A stretch of 51,381 nucleotides of DNA from Solobacterium sp. UBA3691 (GCA_002372175.1 DFIS01000023.1:1-51381); one strand, 5' to 3'. Positions 16,370-25,096 are shown, numbered from the stretch's first letter. The notes: generated by a model from the letters alone, not told the origin. Translations and numbers: made by a program.

Positions 16370-17674
16370 TTATATCGTATTTTTCTTCTCTTTTGCAGGG
16401 ACAAGAAGCTCCTGACCGCCCATATACGGTCTTAACGGTTCAGGAATACGAACTGTACCGTCTGCCTGCAGGTTGTTCTCGAAGAACGCAATCAGCATTC
16501 TCGGCGGCGCAACGACCGTGTTGTTCAGGGTATGTGCAAAGTAGTTGCCGTTCTCGCCCTTGATACGGATACCAAGACGTCTTGCCTGGGCATCACCGAG
16601 ATTTGAGCAGCTGCCGACCTCAAAGTACTTCTTCTGTCTCGGCGACCACGCCTCAACGTCACAGCTCTTGACCTTCAGGTCTGCCAGATCACCGGAGCAG
16701 CACTCCAGCGTTCTGACCGGAATATCCAGCGAGCGGAAGAAGTCAACACTGTTCTGCCACAGCTTATCGTACCAGGCCTTGGAATCCTCAGGCTTGCAGA
16801 CAACGACCATCTCCTGCTTCTCAAACTGGTGTACACGGTACAGACCGCGCTCTTCAATGCCGTGTGCGCCTACCTCCTTACGGAAACAGGGGCTGTAGCT
16901 TGTCAGTGCATACGGGAGTTTCTCTTCCTTGAGTGTTGTGTTCAGGAAGCGGCCGATCATCGAATGCTCGGATGTGCCGATCAGATACAGATCTTCACCT
17001 TCGATCTTGTACATCATGTTCTGCATCTCCGCAAAGCTCATGACACCTGTAACAACGTTGGAATGGATCATGAACGGAGGCACAAAGTAGGTAAAGCCGC
17101 GGCCGATCATGAAATCACGTGCATAGGACAGGATCGCCGAGTGGAGTCTTGCGACATCACCCATCAGGTAGTAGAAACCATTACCGGATGTATTTCTGGC
17201 ACTGTCGAGGTCCAGACCGTCCAGAGATTCCAGAATATCCGTATGATACGGGATCTCGTAGTCGGGAACGACAGGTTCACCATAGCGCTGGATCTCTACA
17301 TTCTCGCTGTCATCCTTGCCGATCGGTACCGTCGGGTCGATGATGTTCGGGATAACCAGCATTCTCTCTCTGATCTGTGCCGCAAGTTCTTCTTCCTGCT
17401 TCTCCAGATCAAGCAGCTGCTGATCTGCGTCTCTGACTTTCTGCTTGGCTTCCTCTGCCTCTTCGCGCTTTCCCTCACGCATCAGTAAGCCGATCTGCTT
17501 GGAGATACGGTTTCTGTCTGCACGCAGAGCATCGCCTGTTGTCTTGGCATAGCGGAACTGTTTGTCCATCTCTGCTACTTCGTCAACGAGAACCAGCTTC
17601 TCATCCTGGAACTTCTTCCGGATATTTTCTTTGACAAGCTCGGGATTCTCTCTAATCAGTTTAATGTCGATCAT
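16370..17674 (-). CDS. serS: Seryl-tRNA synthetase
   Basis: 434 residues from the ATG at 17674, which follows AGGAGGAGACAGAC. Class II synthetase: an N-terminal coiled-coil arm for the tRNA long variable arm (about 30-100), then the catalytic core with motif 2 (FRKEVGAHGIEERGLYRVHQ) and motif 3 (LNNTVVAPPRMLIAFFENN). TSEHSMIGR and SCSNLGDAQARRLGIRIK are also typical. The frame extends 12 codons further back to 17710, but that part lies in the leader terminator and is not coding. Expression is controlled by the serine T-box upstream. Confidence 0.97.
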   Translation of the reverse strand: MIDIKLIRENPELVKENIRKKFQDEKLVLVDEVAEMDKQFRYAKTTGDALRADRNRISKQIGLLMREGKREEAEEAKQKVRDADQQLLDLEKQEEELAAQIRERMLVIPNIIDPTVPIGKDDSENVEIQRYGEPVVPDYEIPYHTDILESLDGLDLDSARNTSGNGFYYLMGDVARLHSAILSYARDFMIGRGFTYFVPPFMIHSNVVTGVMSFAEMQNMMYKIEGEDLYLIGTSEHSMIGRFLNTTLKEEKLPYALTSYSPCFRKEVGAHGIEERGLYRVHQFEKQEMVVVCKPEDSKAWYDKLWQNSVDFFRSLDIPVRTLECCSGDLADLKVKSCDVEAWSPRQKKYFEVGSCSNLGDAQARRLGIRIKGENGNYFAHTLNNTVVAPPRMLIAFFENNLQADGTVRIPEPLRPYMGGQELLVPAKEKKNTI

Positions 17675-17691
17675 GTCTGTCTCCTCCTGAA

Positions 17692-17911
17692 ATAAAAAAC
17701 ACCATCCCAAGGGACGATGTTATTCGCGGTACCACCCTAATTGCAGAATTGTTTCACGTGAAACAATCCGGCCACTCATTCTGCGCATAACGGACGCACC
17801 GTAGATCGTTACTCTAACTCCGGGGTGGATTTCACAGTGTCAGGCAATGACTCGCACCGGCCGTCATCTCTCTTATGCCGTCAAACAGCTACTTGTCCCC
17901 ATCAAAGATGT
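17692..17911 (-). promoter_or_regulatory. Serine-specific T-box leader of serS
   Basis: On the minus strand the T-box AGGGTGGTACCGCG (17725-17738) is followed by a terminator hairpin ACATCGTCCC / GGGATGGTGT and a T-run (17694-17721). Stem I shows the 5' AGUA of the specifier loop and, on the 3' side, GUGAAAUCCACC. By the GAA-N-codon-A pattern known from glyQS the specifier is UCC (17827-17829), a serine codon. The position of Stem III is occupied by a palindrome that is also a parS site. Uncharged tRNA-Ser would favour read-through into serS. Confidence 0.92.
17750..17765. promoter_or_regulatory. parS site 2, inside the serS T-box leader
   Basis: A second exact TGTTTCACGTGAAACA, flanked by GAAT and AAT as at site 1. 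It lies between the specifier stem and the T-box sequence of the serS leader, 1.4 kb from site 1. Confidence 0.95.
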
Positions 17912-17917
17912 ACACAG

Positions 17918-17947
17918 ATTATCACACTCCGGCAGAGGATTTGTCAA
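17918..17947 (-). promoter_or_regulatory. serS promoter
   Basis: Minus strand: TTGACA (17947-17942), an 18-base spacer, then GATAAT (17923-17918). Transcription would start near 17911, at the T-box leader. Its -35 box overlaps that of the divergent promoter for the lipoprotein gene. Confidence 0.75.
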
Positions 17948-17968
17948 GCACCATGCATTCATGATAAT
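17941..17968 (+). promoter_or_regulatory. Promoter of the divergent lipoprotein gene
   Basis: Plus strand: TTGTCA (17941-17946), 16-base spacer, GATAAT (17963-17968). The -35 hexamer covers almost the same bases as the serS -35 on the other strand. The predicted start is within a few bases of the ATG at 17977. Confidence 0.6.
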
Positions 17969-17976
17969 ATGCATGT

Positions 17977-18894
17977 ATGGAAAAGTACTTAAAAGGACTG
18001 ATCATTACCGCCCTTTTGCTTGTTGGGTGTTCAGGAAAAAAGCCTGAACCGACAGCCGATACATCCAACGGACCTGTCGTCCCGCAGAATACCGCAACAC
18101 CGGAGGAAAAGGAGCTGGCAATGATCCAGCAGTGCATCGCCGATTACAATGAAGGAGATCTTGAGGAGATTGAAGCAGACTTACTGACACAGATCCCTGA
18201 CCTGCCGATCGGCATAGACCGTTTGCCGGAGATACAATCACTGGATGATCTGACCGAGATTCCGATCGATCCTGTACTGACCAATACATCCTACAAAGGA
18301 TCATACAAGATCAGTGATGATATCACCGCGGTCTTTGAGATCTATCACCCGACAGGAGGTATCTTCTGGGTCAACGGACAGATCACCTTCGAAGTCGATC
18401 CCGAGAAGATCACCCGCAACGAGCCGCAGTACGCCGCATACAAGAGCGCACTCGACCGCCTGCTTACCGAACAGAATAACGTTGTCAACTGGCTCTACGG
18501 CCTGGACATCACCCTGTCCGATCGCGAAGTCGCTGACCGCTACTACGAAGTCATCTCGATCGGCGGCAGAAACATCAAATCGATCGATGACCTGAAGGCA
18601 TACGCAGAATCCGTCATCCGGAAACAGTTCCTGGAAGAGCACTACTATCCCGGTGCCTTCGGCGGTGAATATCCGATCTATAAGGAGATCAACGGCACGC
18701 TCTGTGCACTGCAGTCGGATGTCTTCGGCAATCCCCGCACGCTGAATACATCAACGATCTTTGCGGCAGAGGAAACACCGAATTATATCCGCGTCGAACT
18801 TCTGCAGGACATCATGGGCAAAACGCAGCCGGAGATCCACGAAGCACATCTGATCAGAAACGGTGACAGCTATCTGCTGTATGAACCGGCTTGA
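17977..18894 (+). CDS. Hypothetical lipoprotein
   Basis: 305 residues with a type II signal: MEKYLKGLIITALLLVGCSG, lipobox cysteine at residue 18, followed by a Thr/Pro-rich linker. The mature part (KELAMIQQCIADYNEGDLEE, SYKISDDITAVFEIYHPTGG, YVVISIGG-like and YPGAFGGEYPIYKEI segments) is not recognised. It is predicted to sit on the outer membrane face. No ribosome-binding site precedes the ATG, and the promoter lies so close that the mRNA may be leaderless; other ATGs at 17969 and 17973 are out of frame. It opens a four-gene plus-strand island opposite to the surrounding genes. Confidence 0.75.
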   Translation: MEKYLKGLIITALLLVGCSGKKPEPTADTSNGPVVPQNTATPEEKELAMIQQCIADYNEGDLEEIEADLLTQIPDLPIGIDRLPEIQSLDDLTEIPIDPVLTNTSYKGSYKISDDITAVFEIYHPTGGIFWVNGQITFEVDPEKITRNEPQYAAYKSALDRLLTEQNNVVNWLYGLDITLSDREVADRYYEVISIGGRNIKSIDDLKAYAESVIRKQFLEEHYYPGAFGGEYPIYKEINGTLCALQSDVFGNPRTLNTSTIFAAEETPNYIRVELLQDIMGKTQPEIHEAHLIRNGDSYLLYEPA

Positions 18895-18915
18895 CATGCA
18901 GGCATGGAGGTTGAA

Positions 18916-19119
18916 ATGACAGAGAAGAAAAACAGCTATGAAAAGCGTCTGGATTACAACAACCAGTACAACCGCAATAATTACAGATCGTTCTCTGCCC
19001 GGTTTGATGTCCGCACGGAAGCGGATATCATCGCCTGGCTCAGTGCACAGGACAGTGTGAAAGCCTATTTGAAAGAATTGATCCTGCAGGATATGCATAA
19101 GAACAGAGGCGATAAATGA
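18916..19119 (+). CDS. Small ribbon-helix-helix-like protein
   Basis: 67 residues from the ATG at 18916, preceded by GGAGG five bases upstream; an ATG at 18904 lies before this ribosome-binding site. The sequence YRSFSARFDVRTEADIIAWL, then SAQDSVKAYLKELILQDM, has a beta strand followed by two helices, as in small Arc/MetJ-type ribbon-helix-helix proteins that are common in Firmicute genomes. If so it may bind DNA as a dimer. No partner toxin is seen nearby. It is followed two bases later by a flavin-binding-protein gene. Confidence 0.65.
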   Translation: MTEKKNSYEKRLDYNNQYNRNNYRSFSARFDVRTEADIIAWLSAQDSVKAYLKELILQDMHKNRGDK

Positions 19120-19120
19120 C

Positions 19121-19600
19121 ATGTTCAGGGAAATCGTGCGACATAAACAGGCATTAACACATGATGAGTGCCTGCAGATCCTGAAACAGGAGAAACGCGG
19201 TGTCCTGTCCGTACTCGGTGATGATGACTACCCTTACGGTGTACCGCACAATCACTGGTATGATGAGGAGACCGGAAAGCTGTACTTCCACAGCGGCATG
19301 CACGGTCATAAAGTCGATGCCATAAAGAGACATGACAAGGTATCCTACTGTGTCTTCGGTGAAGGGCAGAAATACGAGGGTGACTGGGCTCTGCACTTTA
19401 CCAGTGTGATCGTCTTCGGCCGCATCGAGATCGTTGACGACTACGATGAAGCGATGGAGATCTGCAGAAGACTCTCCCGGCAGTTCACCGATGATGAAGG
19501 CTATATCGAAAGCGAGATACAGCGGCATCCCGATGGTTCAACACTCGTATTTGCGCTGGTGCCCGAGCACATTACCGGCAAGCGCGTTACGGAGTCATGA
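19121..19600 (+). CDS. NimA-like pyridoxamine 5'-phosphate oxidase-family flavoprotein
   Basis: 159 residues with the split-barrel flavin-binding fold. GVLSVLGDDDYPYGVPHNHW near the start, LYFHSGMHGHKVDAIKRHDK, VSYCVFGEG and SVIVFGRIEIVDDYDEAMEI match the NimA / PNPOx-like group, some members of which reduce nitroimidazoles. The histidine in PHNHW corresponds to a conserved position of this group. Physiological substrate unknown. It overlaps no neighbour but is tightly packed in the plus-strand island. Confidence 0.82.
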   Translation: MFREIVRHKQALTHDECLQILKQEKRGVLSVLGDDDYPYGVPHNHWYDEETGKLYFHSGMHGHKVDAIKRHDKVSYCVFGEGQKYEGDWALHFTSVIVFGRIEIVDDYDEAMEICRRLSRQFTDDEGYIESEIQRHPDGSTLVFALVPEHITGKRVTES

Positions 19601-19603
19601 CCC

Positions 19604-20950
19604 ATGGCAAAAGCATACCGAAACCATATCCTAATCCCTGCTGTTCTGTCGGCTTTACTGCTGCAGGGCTGTACACCGTATCAGAAAAATACCGTGACAG
19701 GATCAGAGAGTCAGTGGTACCGCATCAGTGACAGCGGCCGGGATGCTTACGCAAACAGCTATATGTGGAATCTGGATCTGCAGAACACCGAGATCACGAT
19801 TGCTGATGAGATCGAAGGCGCCAAGGTCATCTCTCTGGGCGGTTACCACGGCTCCGGTGTAGCGGAGGCATTTACGATCCTTCCGGACGCACCGGTAAGT
19901 GATTACTATGTCAGCGGTCTGCCCGATCCACAGGACTACAGCACCGATATCACCTGGCAGGACCTGGTCTTCACCGTGCATATCGGAAAGAACGTAAAAG
20001 ACGTGATCCGCTGTGCTTCCGCCGATTATATCGGTATACCTGCCGAAAACAGGATCGATTTCTATCATCCGGTATGTTACTTCGAATGTGATCCCGACAA
20101 TCCGTATCTCTATGCCAGGGACGGTGTACTGTACAGCCGTAAGGATGACAAGACATTTGATGAGCTCAAATACCTGATACCCACCGGCGTTACCGGTCCG
20201 GTATACGCAGATCTGCCGCTCTCTGAAAAGCTGACAGGCACATATATCACCCATGGTGAAGATGACATGTCTGTCGCGGAGGTATTCTGCACCGAAGATA
20301 CCATCTATATGAATGTCGGCTCCTATATGAATGACAGTCTCTATGTCTACTATGCGGCAAAGCTGGTGCCGGAAACACCTCTGAGCGATACCGAAAGTAC
20401 GGAGATCCGGACCAAAGTACGTGCATTCTCCTCCTTCTCCAAAGCCGGACAATGGTGGGACGAAGCACCCGAAGGCTATATCCTGTATGCAGAGGAAGAT
20501 TCCCTGCGGCTTGAACATATCAGTAACGGACTGCCGATATTTGACTTTGAGACGCTGCAGAGAAACGCCGAAGCACCGCGTCAGTTCCCGGCTGATCCGG
20601 AAGAACTGATGCCTCTTCTTACCAAAGACGACCAGATCCGCACCCTGTTTCCCGAACATCTGCTGGTAAAGAGTATCCTCTCTGTCGGGAATATCCGGGT
20701 AAAGATCCTCTGTGACGGTACGATGACCGTGATCAGGGATGGAGAGATGCCGGAGATCTACAGGGGGATATGCCGCTGGACGCTGAACGGAGATATCGTC
20801 TACTCCCTGACCCGGCTTGGCTATGCGAAACAGCCGTATACGGGAAGACTGCAGTATGACTGGCAGAACCAGACGCTGTCAGCTGAGGCAGGATGTGCTC
20901 CGTTTATCCCGGAAGGCGAAGAGAGTGCTGTTCTGATTCCTGTGAATTAG
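19604..20950 (+). CDS. Hypothetical lipoprotein
   Basis: 448 residues. The signal MAKAYRNHILIPAVLSALLL, then QGC, gives a lipobox cysteine at residue 23. The mature part is rich in aromatic residues and acidic strands (ISLGGYHGSGVAEAFTILPD, ITWQDLVFTVHIGKNVKDVI, YAKQPYTGRLQYDWQNQTLS) and looks like a beta-rich extracytoplasmic protein. I do not recognise the family. It ends the plus-strand island and is followed by a terminator at 20955. Confidence 0.72.
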   Translation: MAKAYRNHILIPAVLSALLLQGCTPYQKNTVTGSESQWYRISDSGRDAYANSYMWNLDLQNTEITIADEIEGAKVISLGGYHGSGVAEAFTILPDAPVSDYYVSGLPDPQDYSTDITWQDLVFTVHIGKNVKDVIRCASADYIGIPAENRIDFYHPVCYFECDPDNPYLYARDGVLYSRKDDKTFDELKYLIPTGVTGPVYADLPLSEKLTGTYITHGEDDMSVAEVFCTEDTIYMNVGSYMNDSLYVYYAAKLVPETPLSDTESTEIRTKVRAFSSFSKAGQWWDEAPEGYILYAEEDSLRLEHISNGLPIFDFETLQRNAEAPRQFPADPEELMPLLTKDDQIRTLFPEHLLVKSILSVGNIRVKILCDGTMTVIRDGEMPEIYRGICRWTLNGDIVYSLTRLGYAKQPYTGRLQYDWQNQTLSAEAGCAPFIPEGEESAVLIPVN

Positions 20951-20954
20951 TACG

Positions 20955-20987
20955 AAGACAGTTCGTAACATACGGACTGTCTTTTCC
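20955..20987 (+). terminator. Intrinsic terminator of the plus-strand island
   Basis: AGACAGTTCGT / ACGGACTGTCT forms an eleven-pair stem (one G-U) followed by TTTTC, four bases after the last plus-strand stop. Confidence 0.75.
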
Positions 20988-20993
20988 TGTACA

Positions 20994-21023
20994 GAAAAAG
21001 CAGTTCTCCTTGTGAAAACTGCT
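20994..21023 (-). terminator. Intrinsic terminator of the arginine-transport operon
   Basis: Minus strand: AGCAGTT ... AACTGCT hairpin followed by TTTTTC, eight bases past the M14 stop. With the plus-strand terminator it forms a back-to-back pair between convergent genes. Confidence 0.78.
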
Positions 21024-21031
21024 CTATAGAC

Positions 21032-22705
21032 TTACAGAATGATCGATTTCTCTGCTGTACCGGCCTTTTCCTGTGCCGCTTTGACCGTGATCGTATCACC
21101 CTTCTGTGCCTTGACCATCCAGGTGACTCTCTTTCTGGCCCTGGCATTGGCAAAAGTAGAGATATTGCCATAGTAGTGTATGCCGGTATCCGTCCTGCTG
21201 TATCCTGACAGATGGCCGATCTCACACTCCGCCTTCCCAGTCAACAGAGTTCCGCCGCTGATGCATGCCTTGACTTCCTTTGCCTCTTTGATCTTAATTG
21301 CTTCATCGGAGAGGTTGGTCGGAAGATAGCCGAGATTTCCAACTACTGCAGTGATCTCGAAGATCCCGGGTTCTTTTTCCTCTGCCTTCAGCGTATCAAT
21401 CACGAGTCTTGGCATTGCCCTGGCAAACCGGATATTGAACCGTGTATCTTTCTCACACTCTTCCTGCAGGAAGTTCTCCGGCGGGTTCTGGTGTGTCCAC
21501 TTGTAGTTGAAGCCGCCAAGCTCTACCTTGCCGAAGACGGGATGGTCAAATTCCTGCCAGTCACTGTAGTACTGCGGGGCATTCTCCTTTACCCACTTCA
21601 TGCATGCGTTGAAGCGCTGCAGGCCTTTGGTAAGCTCAAACATCTCCGGTCCCCAGTCTTCCGGTACACCGGCACGTGTTGCAAGATCCCAGAATTCGAT
21701 CGTATATGCGGGGATGCCTTTGGTCTGGAAGCACCAGTCATCGAAGGCACCGGAGTCGAATTCCTCCTGATCCGTCATGAAGGAATCAAAGATATTCATC
21801 GGCTTGTATCCAAGTTCCTGTTTGCCCATCTCGGCAATCGCCTTGAAGGCCTTGATGTCATCCGGGAAGGCCGACTTCGCAGGTCTTGTGCCGGGCGGAT
21901 ACAGGACCAGACCGCCGCTGGTGTGACCGATCGCAGCCCCGCCGATATTCGGGTGAGAGATCACAAAGTCCACAAGTGCTTTGGTCTCCGGGTTGCTTAA
22001 CGGATAGTCTCCGGCACCGGACTGTCGGTATTCCGCAAACCATCCGTACGGGAAGTTCCTGTTGAAGTCCAGTCCCCACGGCGATCTCGCTTCCTTCAGG
22101 TTCTCTTCATCACCCTCCGGCATACCTTCCGGATAGATATCATAGAATTCACCCTCGGTCTCACCCGGGTCTCTCAGGATCATACTGCCTGCATTCTCAG
22201 GGTCTTTCTTCCAGGCACCGTACGGTGTCGGAATACGCATCATCCTGATCACACCGTCTCCGTCGAGATCTTCCCCGCGGATACCGCCCTCTTCCGGTCT
22301 GTATGTTCTGTCAGCCGAGCGCAGTGTCACCGGTGTATTCAGGTATCTCTCTGCCCCATCCGGGGTGACTCTCGGGATGATATAGACCGTCATCGTGTCC
22401 AGCAGCTTTGTACAGGTATCATCCGTACCGTAATTGGTCAGCAGATAGTCTGCGGTATGCAGAGCACACATACTGCTGGTGACTTCTCCGGCATGGATAT
22501 TGCCGTCCAGGTACCAGCCCGGTTTGGTGAGTGCTTCTCCTGTCTTCTTGTTTGTCAGGGTAATGACATACTGGTTCCTGCCGCCGGGTGTTACACAGTT
22601 AACTTCCAGCGTACAGAGATCGGGATATGTATCTGCGAAAAACTGCAGATCACTCTGCAGCTCATCATATTTCACATAGTGGTCGTAGGTAAATGTTGTC
22701 TTCAT
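21032..22705 (-). CDS. M14-family zinc carboxypeptidase (paralogue 1)
   Basis: 557 residues. An N-terminal M14 peptidase domain has zinc ligands H71 and E74 in DGNIHAGEV, the segment DFNRNFPYGW (substrate-binding Arg), a later ligand in AAIGHTSGGLVLYPPG and the catalytic Glu in YTIEFWDLATRAG. A C-terminal domain of about 120 residues (EITAVVGNLGYLPTNLSDEA) looks like a beta-sandwich. There is no signal peptide, so the enzyme appears cytoplasmic and would trim peptides or an amino-acid conjugate inside the cell. It is the last gene of the T-box-controlled transporter operon, and a close paralogue lies at 26593-28275. A preference for C-terminal Arg/Lys is an inference from the T-box only. Confidence 0.87.
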   Translation of the reverse strand: MKTTFTYDHYVKYDELQSDLQFFADTYPDLCTLEVNCVTPGGRNQYVITLTNKKTGEALTKPGWYLDGNIHAGEVTSSMCALHTADYLLTNYGTDDTCTKLLDTMTVYIIPRVTPDGAERYLNTPVTLRSADRTYRPEEGGIRGEDLDGDGVIRMMRIPTPYGAWKKDPENAGSMILRDPGETEGEFYDIYPEGMPEGDEENLKEARSPWGLDFNRNFPYGWFAEYRQSGAGDYPLSNPETKALVDFVISHPNIGGAAIGHTSGGLVLYPPGTRPAKSAFPDDIKAFKAIAEMGKQELGYKPMNIFDSFMTDQEEFDSGAFDDWCFQTKGIPAYTIEFWDLATRAGVPEDWGPEMFELTKGLQRFNACMKWVKENAPQYYSDWQEFDHPVFGKVELGGFNYKWTHQNPPENFLQEECEKDTRFNIRFARAMPRLVIDTLKAEEKEPGIFEITAVVGNLGYLPTNLSDEAIKIKEAKEVKACISGGTLLTGKAECEIGHLSGYSRTDTGIHYYGNISTFANARARKRVTWMVKAQKGDTITVKAAQEKAGTAEKSIIL

Positions 22706-22713
22706 ATAACCTC

Positions 22714-23454
22714 CTACAGTACCTGTGACAGGAATTCCTGTGTTCTCGGATTCTTCGGGTGATCAAAGATCTCTTCCGGTGTGCCTTCCTCAGCGATGAT
22801 ACCATCATCGATAAACAGTACCCGGTCACTGATCTTCTTTGCAAAGCCCATCTCATGCGTGACGATCACACATGTCATACCGCTCTCTGCCAGATTCTGG
22901 ATGACTTCCAGTACACCCTTGACCATTTCCGGGTCCAGTGCACTTGTGGGTTCGTCAAACAGCATGACATCCGGTTTCATCGCCATGGCTCTGACGATCG
23001 CAAGTCTCTGTTTCTGTCCGCCTGACAGCTTTCTCGGATATTCATTGGCCTTATCCTCAAGTCCTACTGTCTTCAGCAGTTCCATGGCTTCCTTCTCTGC
23101 CTGTTCCTTCGGGATCTTCTTCTCGAGGATCGGTGTGATCGTAATGTTGTCCATGACGGTCAGGTGCGGGAAGACATTGAACAGCTGGAAGACCATACCG
23201 ATCTTCTGTCTGTGCTGATCAAGGTCCGTACTCCTGGCATTCAGTTCTTCGCCTTCGAAGTACACATGTCCGCCATCCGGGATCTCCAGCATGTTCAGGC
23301 AGCGCAGGAAGGTAGACTTACCGCCGCCGGAGGGACCGATGATCGAGACGACTTCACCCTTGTATATCTTTTCGTTGATGCCCTTCAGGACTTTTAATTC
23401 ACCGAAGTTCTTATGGAGGTCGGTTACCTCAATGATCGGTTTTAACTCAGTCAC
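22714..23454 (-). CDS. Amino-acid ABC transporter ATP-binding protein (GlnQ/HisP type)
   Basis: 246 residues. Walker A GPSGGGKSTFLRCLN (about 40-54), Q-loop VFQLFNVFPHLTVMDNI, signature LSGGQKQRLAIVRAMAM, Walker B VMLFDEPTSALDPEMV and the H-loop VTHEMGFAKKISDRV are all intact. The insertion and spacing are those of polar amino-acid uptake ATPases. The GTG start overlaps the permease gene by 8 bases. It powers the transporter formed with the permease at 23447 and one or both binding proteins. Confidence 0.94.
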   Translation of the reverse strand: MTELKPIIEVTDLHKNFGELKVLKGINEKIYKGEVVSIIGPSGGGKSTFLRCLNMLEIPDGGHVYFEGEELNARSTDLDQHRQKIGMVFQLFNVFPHLTVMDNITITPILEKKIPKEQAEKEAMELLKTVGLEDKANEYPRKLSGGQKQRLAIVRAMAMKPDVMLFDEPTSALDPEMVKGVLEVIQNLAESGMTCVIVTHEMGFAKKISDRVLFIDDGIIAEEGTPEEIFDHPKNPRTQEFLSQVL

Positions 23455-24112
23455 TAATACTCAGCCTCTTTTCCATAACTCTTACCAGTGCGGAGAGTAC
23501 CATCGTAACGATCAGGTAGATACCCGCAATGATAAACAGGGGCTGCCAGACCAGGAACTTATTGGCCAGCAGTGTACGCGTATACATCAGTTCATATAAC
23601 ATAAAGGTTCCGGCAAGAGATGTCTCCTTGATCATGGCGATATACTCGTTTGCCAGGGCCGGCAGGATATTCTTTACCGCCTGCGGCAGGATGATCCGCA
23701 TCATCGTATTCTTTGCGCTCATACCGAGACTTCTTGCGGCTTCTGTCTGTCCTTTATCCACAGCGTTGATACCGGAACGGAAGATCTCCGATACGTAGGC
23801 ACTGGAGTTCAGGATCAGGGACAGGATAACACACTGTTCCTTGGACAGGAAGCTCAGGGCAGGGAATGCCATCGGGATGAAGAAATACGCGATATACATC
23901 TGTACAAGCAGAGGTGTACCTCTGAGTACATTGACGTAGACCGAGCCGATCGTGCTGACGATCTTGTTGCTGGACATATTCACGATTGCGACAAGGACAC
24001 CCAGCAGACTGCCGAACAATACGGCGATAAACGCATACTTCAGGGTGCCGATCAGACCGTTCAGGAATAACGGCCAGTACTGCAGAAATACTTCAATAAT
24101 TCCAGGTCCCAT
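23447..24112 (-). CDS. Amino-acid ABC transporter permease (HisM/GlnP type)
   Basis: 221 residues with five or so membrane helices, such as GTLKYAFIAVLFGSLLGVLV and PLFIIAGIYLIVTMVLSALV. The cytoplasmic EAA loop is EAARSLGMSAKNTMMRIILP. YVNVLRGTPLLVQMYIAYFF is typical of the His/Glu/Gln/Arg/opine permease family. Only one permease gene is present, so the channel is probably a homodimer. GAGGAAAAC precedes the ATG, nine bases after the binding-protein stop. Confidence 0.93.
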   Translation of the reverse strand: MGPGIIEVFLQYWPLFLNGLIGTLKYAFIAVLFGSLLGVLVAIVNMSSNKIVSTIGSVYVNVLRGTPLLVQMYIAYFFIPMAFPALSFLSKEQCVILSLILNSSAYVSEIFRSGINAVDKGQTEAARSLGMSAKNTMMRIILPQAVKNILPALANEYIAMIKETSLAGTFMLYELMYTRTLLANKFLVWQPLFIIAGIYLIVTMVLSALVRVMEKRLSISD

Positions 24113-24121
24113 GTTTTCCTC

Positions 24122-25096
24122 TTATTCGACGTCGATCATGCCGGCTTCATCAAGAGCCTGTTTGTACATGATGTCATAGATTGCGTTCTCGTTTACAAAT
24201 GTCAGGATCTCGTTGATCGTATTGATCAGACTTTCTTCACCCTTCTTTGCGGCAACGACAGTTCCTTCGTAATCTCCGTACATGGAGAGATCAAATTCTA
24301 CCGTTGATTTGGCGAGCAGACCGTTGGACTGATCCGCATACTGCAGAGCGACCGAGCAGGATGTTGCCAGCGCATCGACCTTGCCGGAGGTCAGATTCAG
24401 CACACCCTGGTCAAAGCCAGTGATCAGTTCCATATTTGCGCCTTCGGGGATCAGCTGATCTTCGACATACATCTGCTGCAGGGAAGATGCCTGTGCCGCT
24501 ACCGTCTTACCGGAGAAATCTGCGAATGTCTTGTAGTCTTCTACTTTATCCGCAGGGACCAGCAGACTGTGGCAGGATGCGCCGCTTGTGCTGGAGTGAT
24601 AACCCTTCGATAACTGGAAGTTCTCATCACGGTCTTTCTTCCAGCCGAAGCCGGCCATCGCAAGATCTGTCTTGCCTGTATCTACAGAGGTCAGAACAGC
24701 ACTGAAGTCCATCTGTTCGATCTGCAGCTCTACACCGAGGATATCAGCGATATACTTGGCCAGATACAGCTCGGAACCGGTTAATGTCGTACCGTCTTCG
24801 TATACCCACTCGTACGGCGGGTTGTCCGGTGCTGTTGCGACAACGATCACACCTTTGTCCAGGATATCCTTCAGAACGCCTGTAGGATTTTCGATCGTGA
24901 TCTCAGGCTTCGGAATATCGGATGTATCATATTCAAATGCGCTGACAGGGATGATCTTTTCCGCTGTGCCGGAAGCTTCGGAACCACCGGCAGGAGCCTC
25001 AGATGGCGTTGAGGGTGTACCGGAACCGGAACAGCCTGTAATTGTAAGTAATAAACCTGCGGACAGGATCGTATTTGCGAATGTCTTGAACTTCAT
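24122..25096 (-). CDS. Amino-acid ABC transporter solute-binding lipoprotein (normal domain order)
   Basis: 324 residues. Lipoprotein signal MKFKTFANTILSAGLLLTIT, then GC (C22), and a Ser/Pro/Gly-rich linker to about residue 48. The family-3 solute-binding domain runs in the usual order: GVLKDILDKGVIVVATAPDN, LTGSELYLAKYIADILGVEL, VDTGKTDLAMAGF, KTVAAQASSLQQMY, then MELITGFDQGVLNLTSGKVD and YGDYEGTVVAAKKGEESL. The ligand is predicted from the operon T-box to be arginine or a related basic amino acid. It starts 22 bases after a second binding protein whose halves are swapped. Confidence 0.92.
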   Translation of the reverse strand: MKFKTFANTILSAGLLLTITGCSGSGTPSTPSEAPAGGSEASGTAEKIIPVSAFEYDTSDIPKPEITIENPTGVLKDILDKGVIVVATAPDNPPYEWVYEDGTTLTGSELYLAKYIADILGVELQIEQMDFSAVLTSVDTGKTDLAMAGFGWKKDRDENFQLSKGYHSSTSGASCHSLLVPADKVEDYKTFADFSGKTVAAQASSLQQMYVEDQLIPEGANMELITGFDQGVLNLTSGKVDALATSCSVALQYADQSNGLLAKSTVEFDLSMYGDYEGTVVAAKKGEESLINTINEILTFVNENAIYDIMYKQALDEAGMIDVE

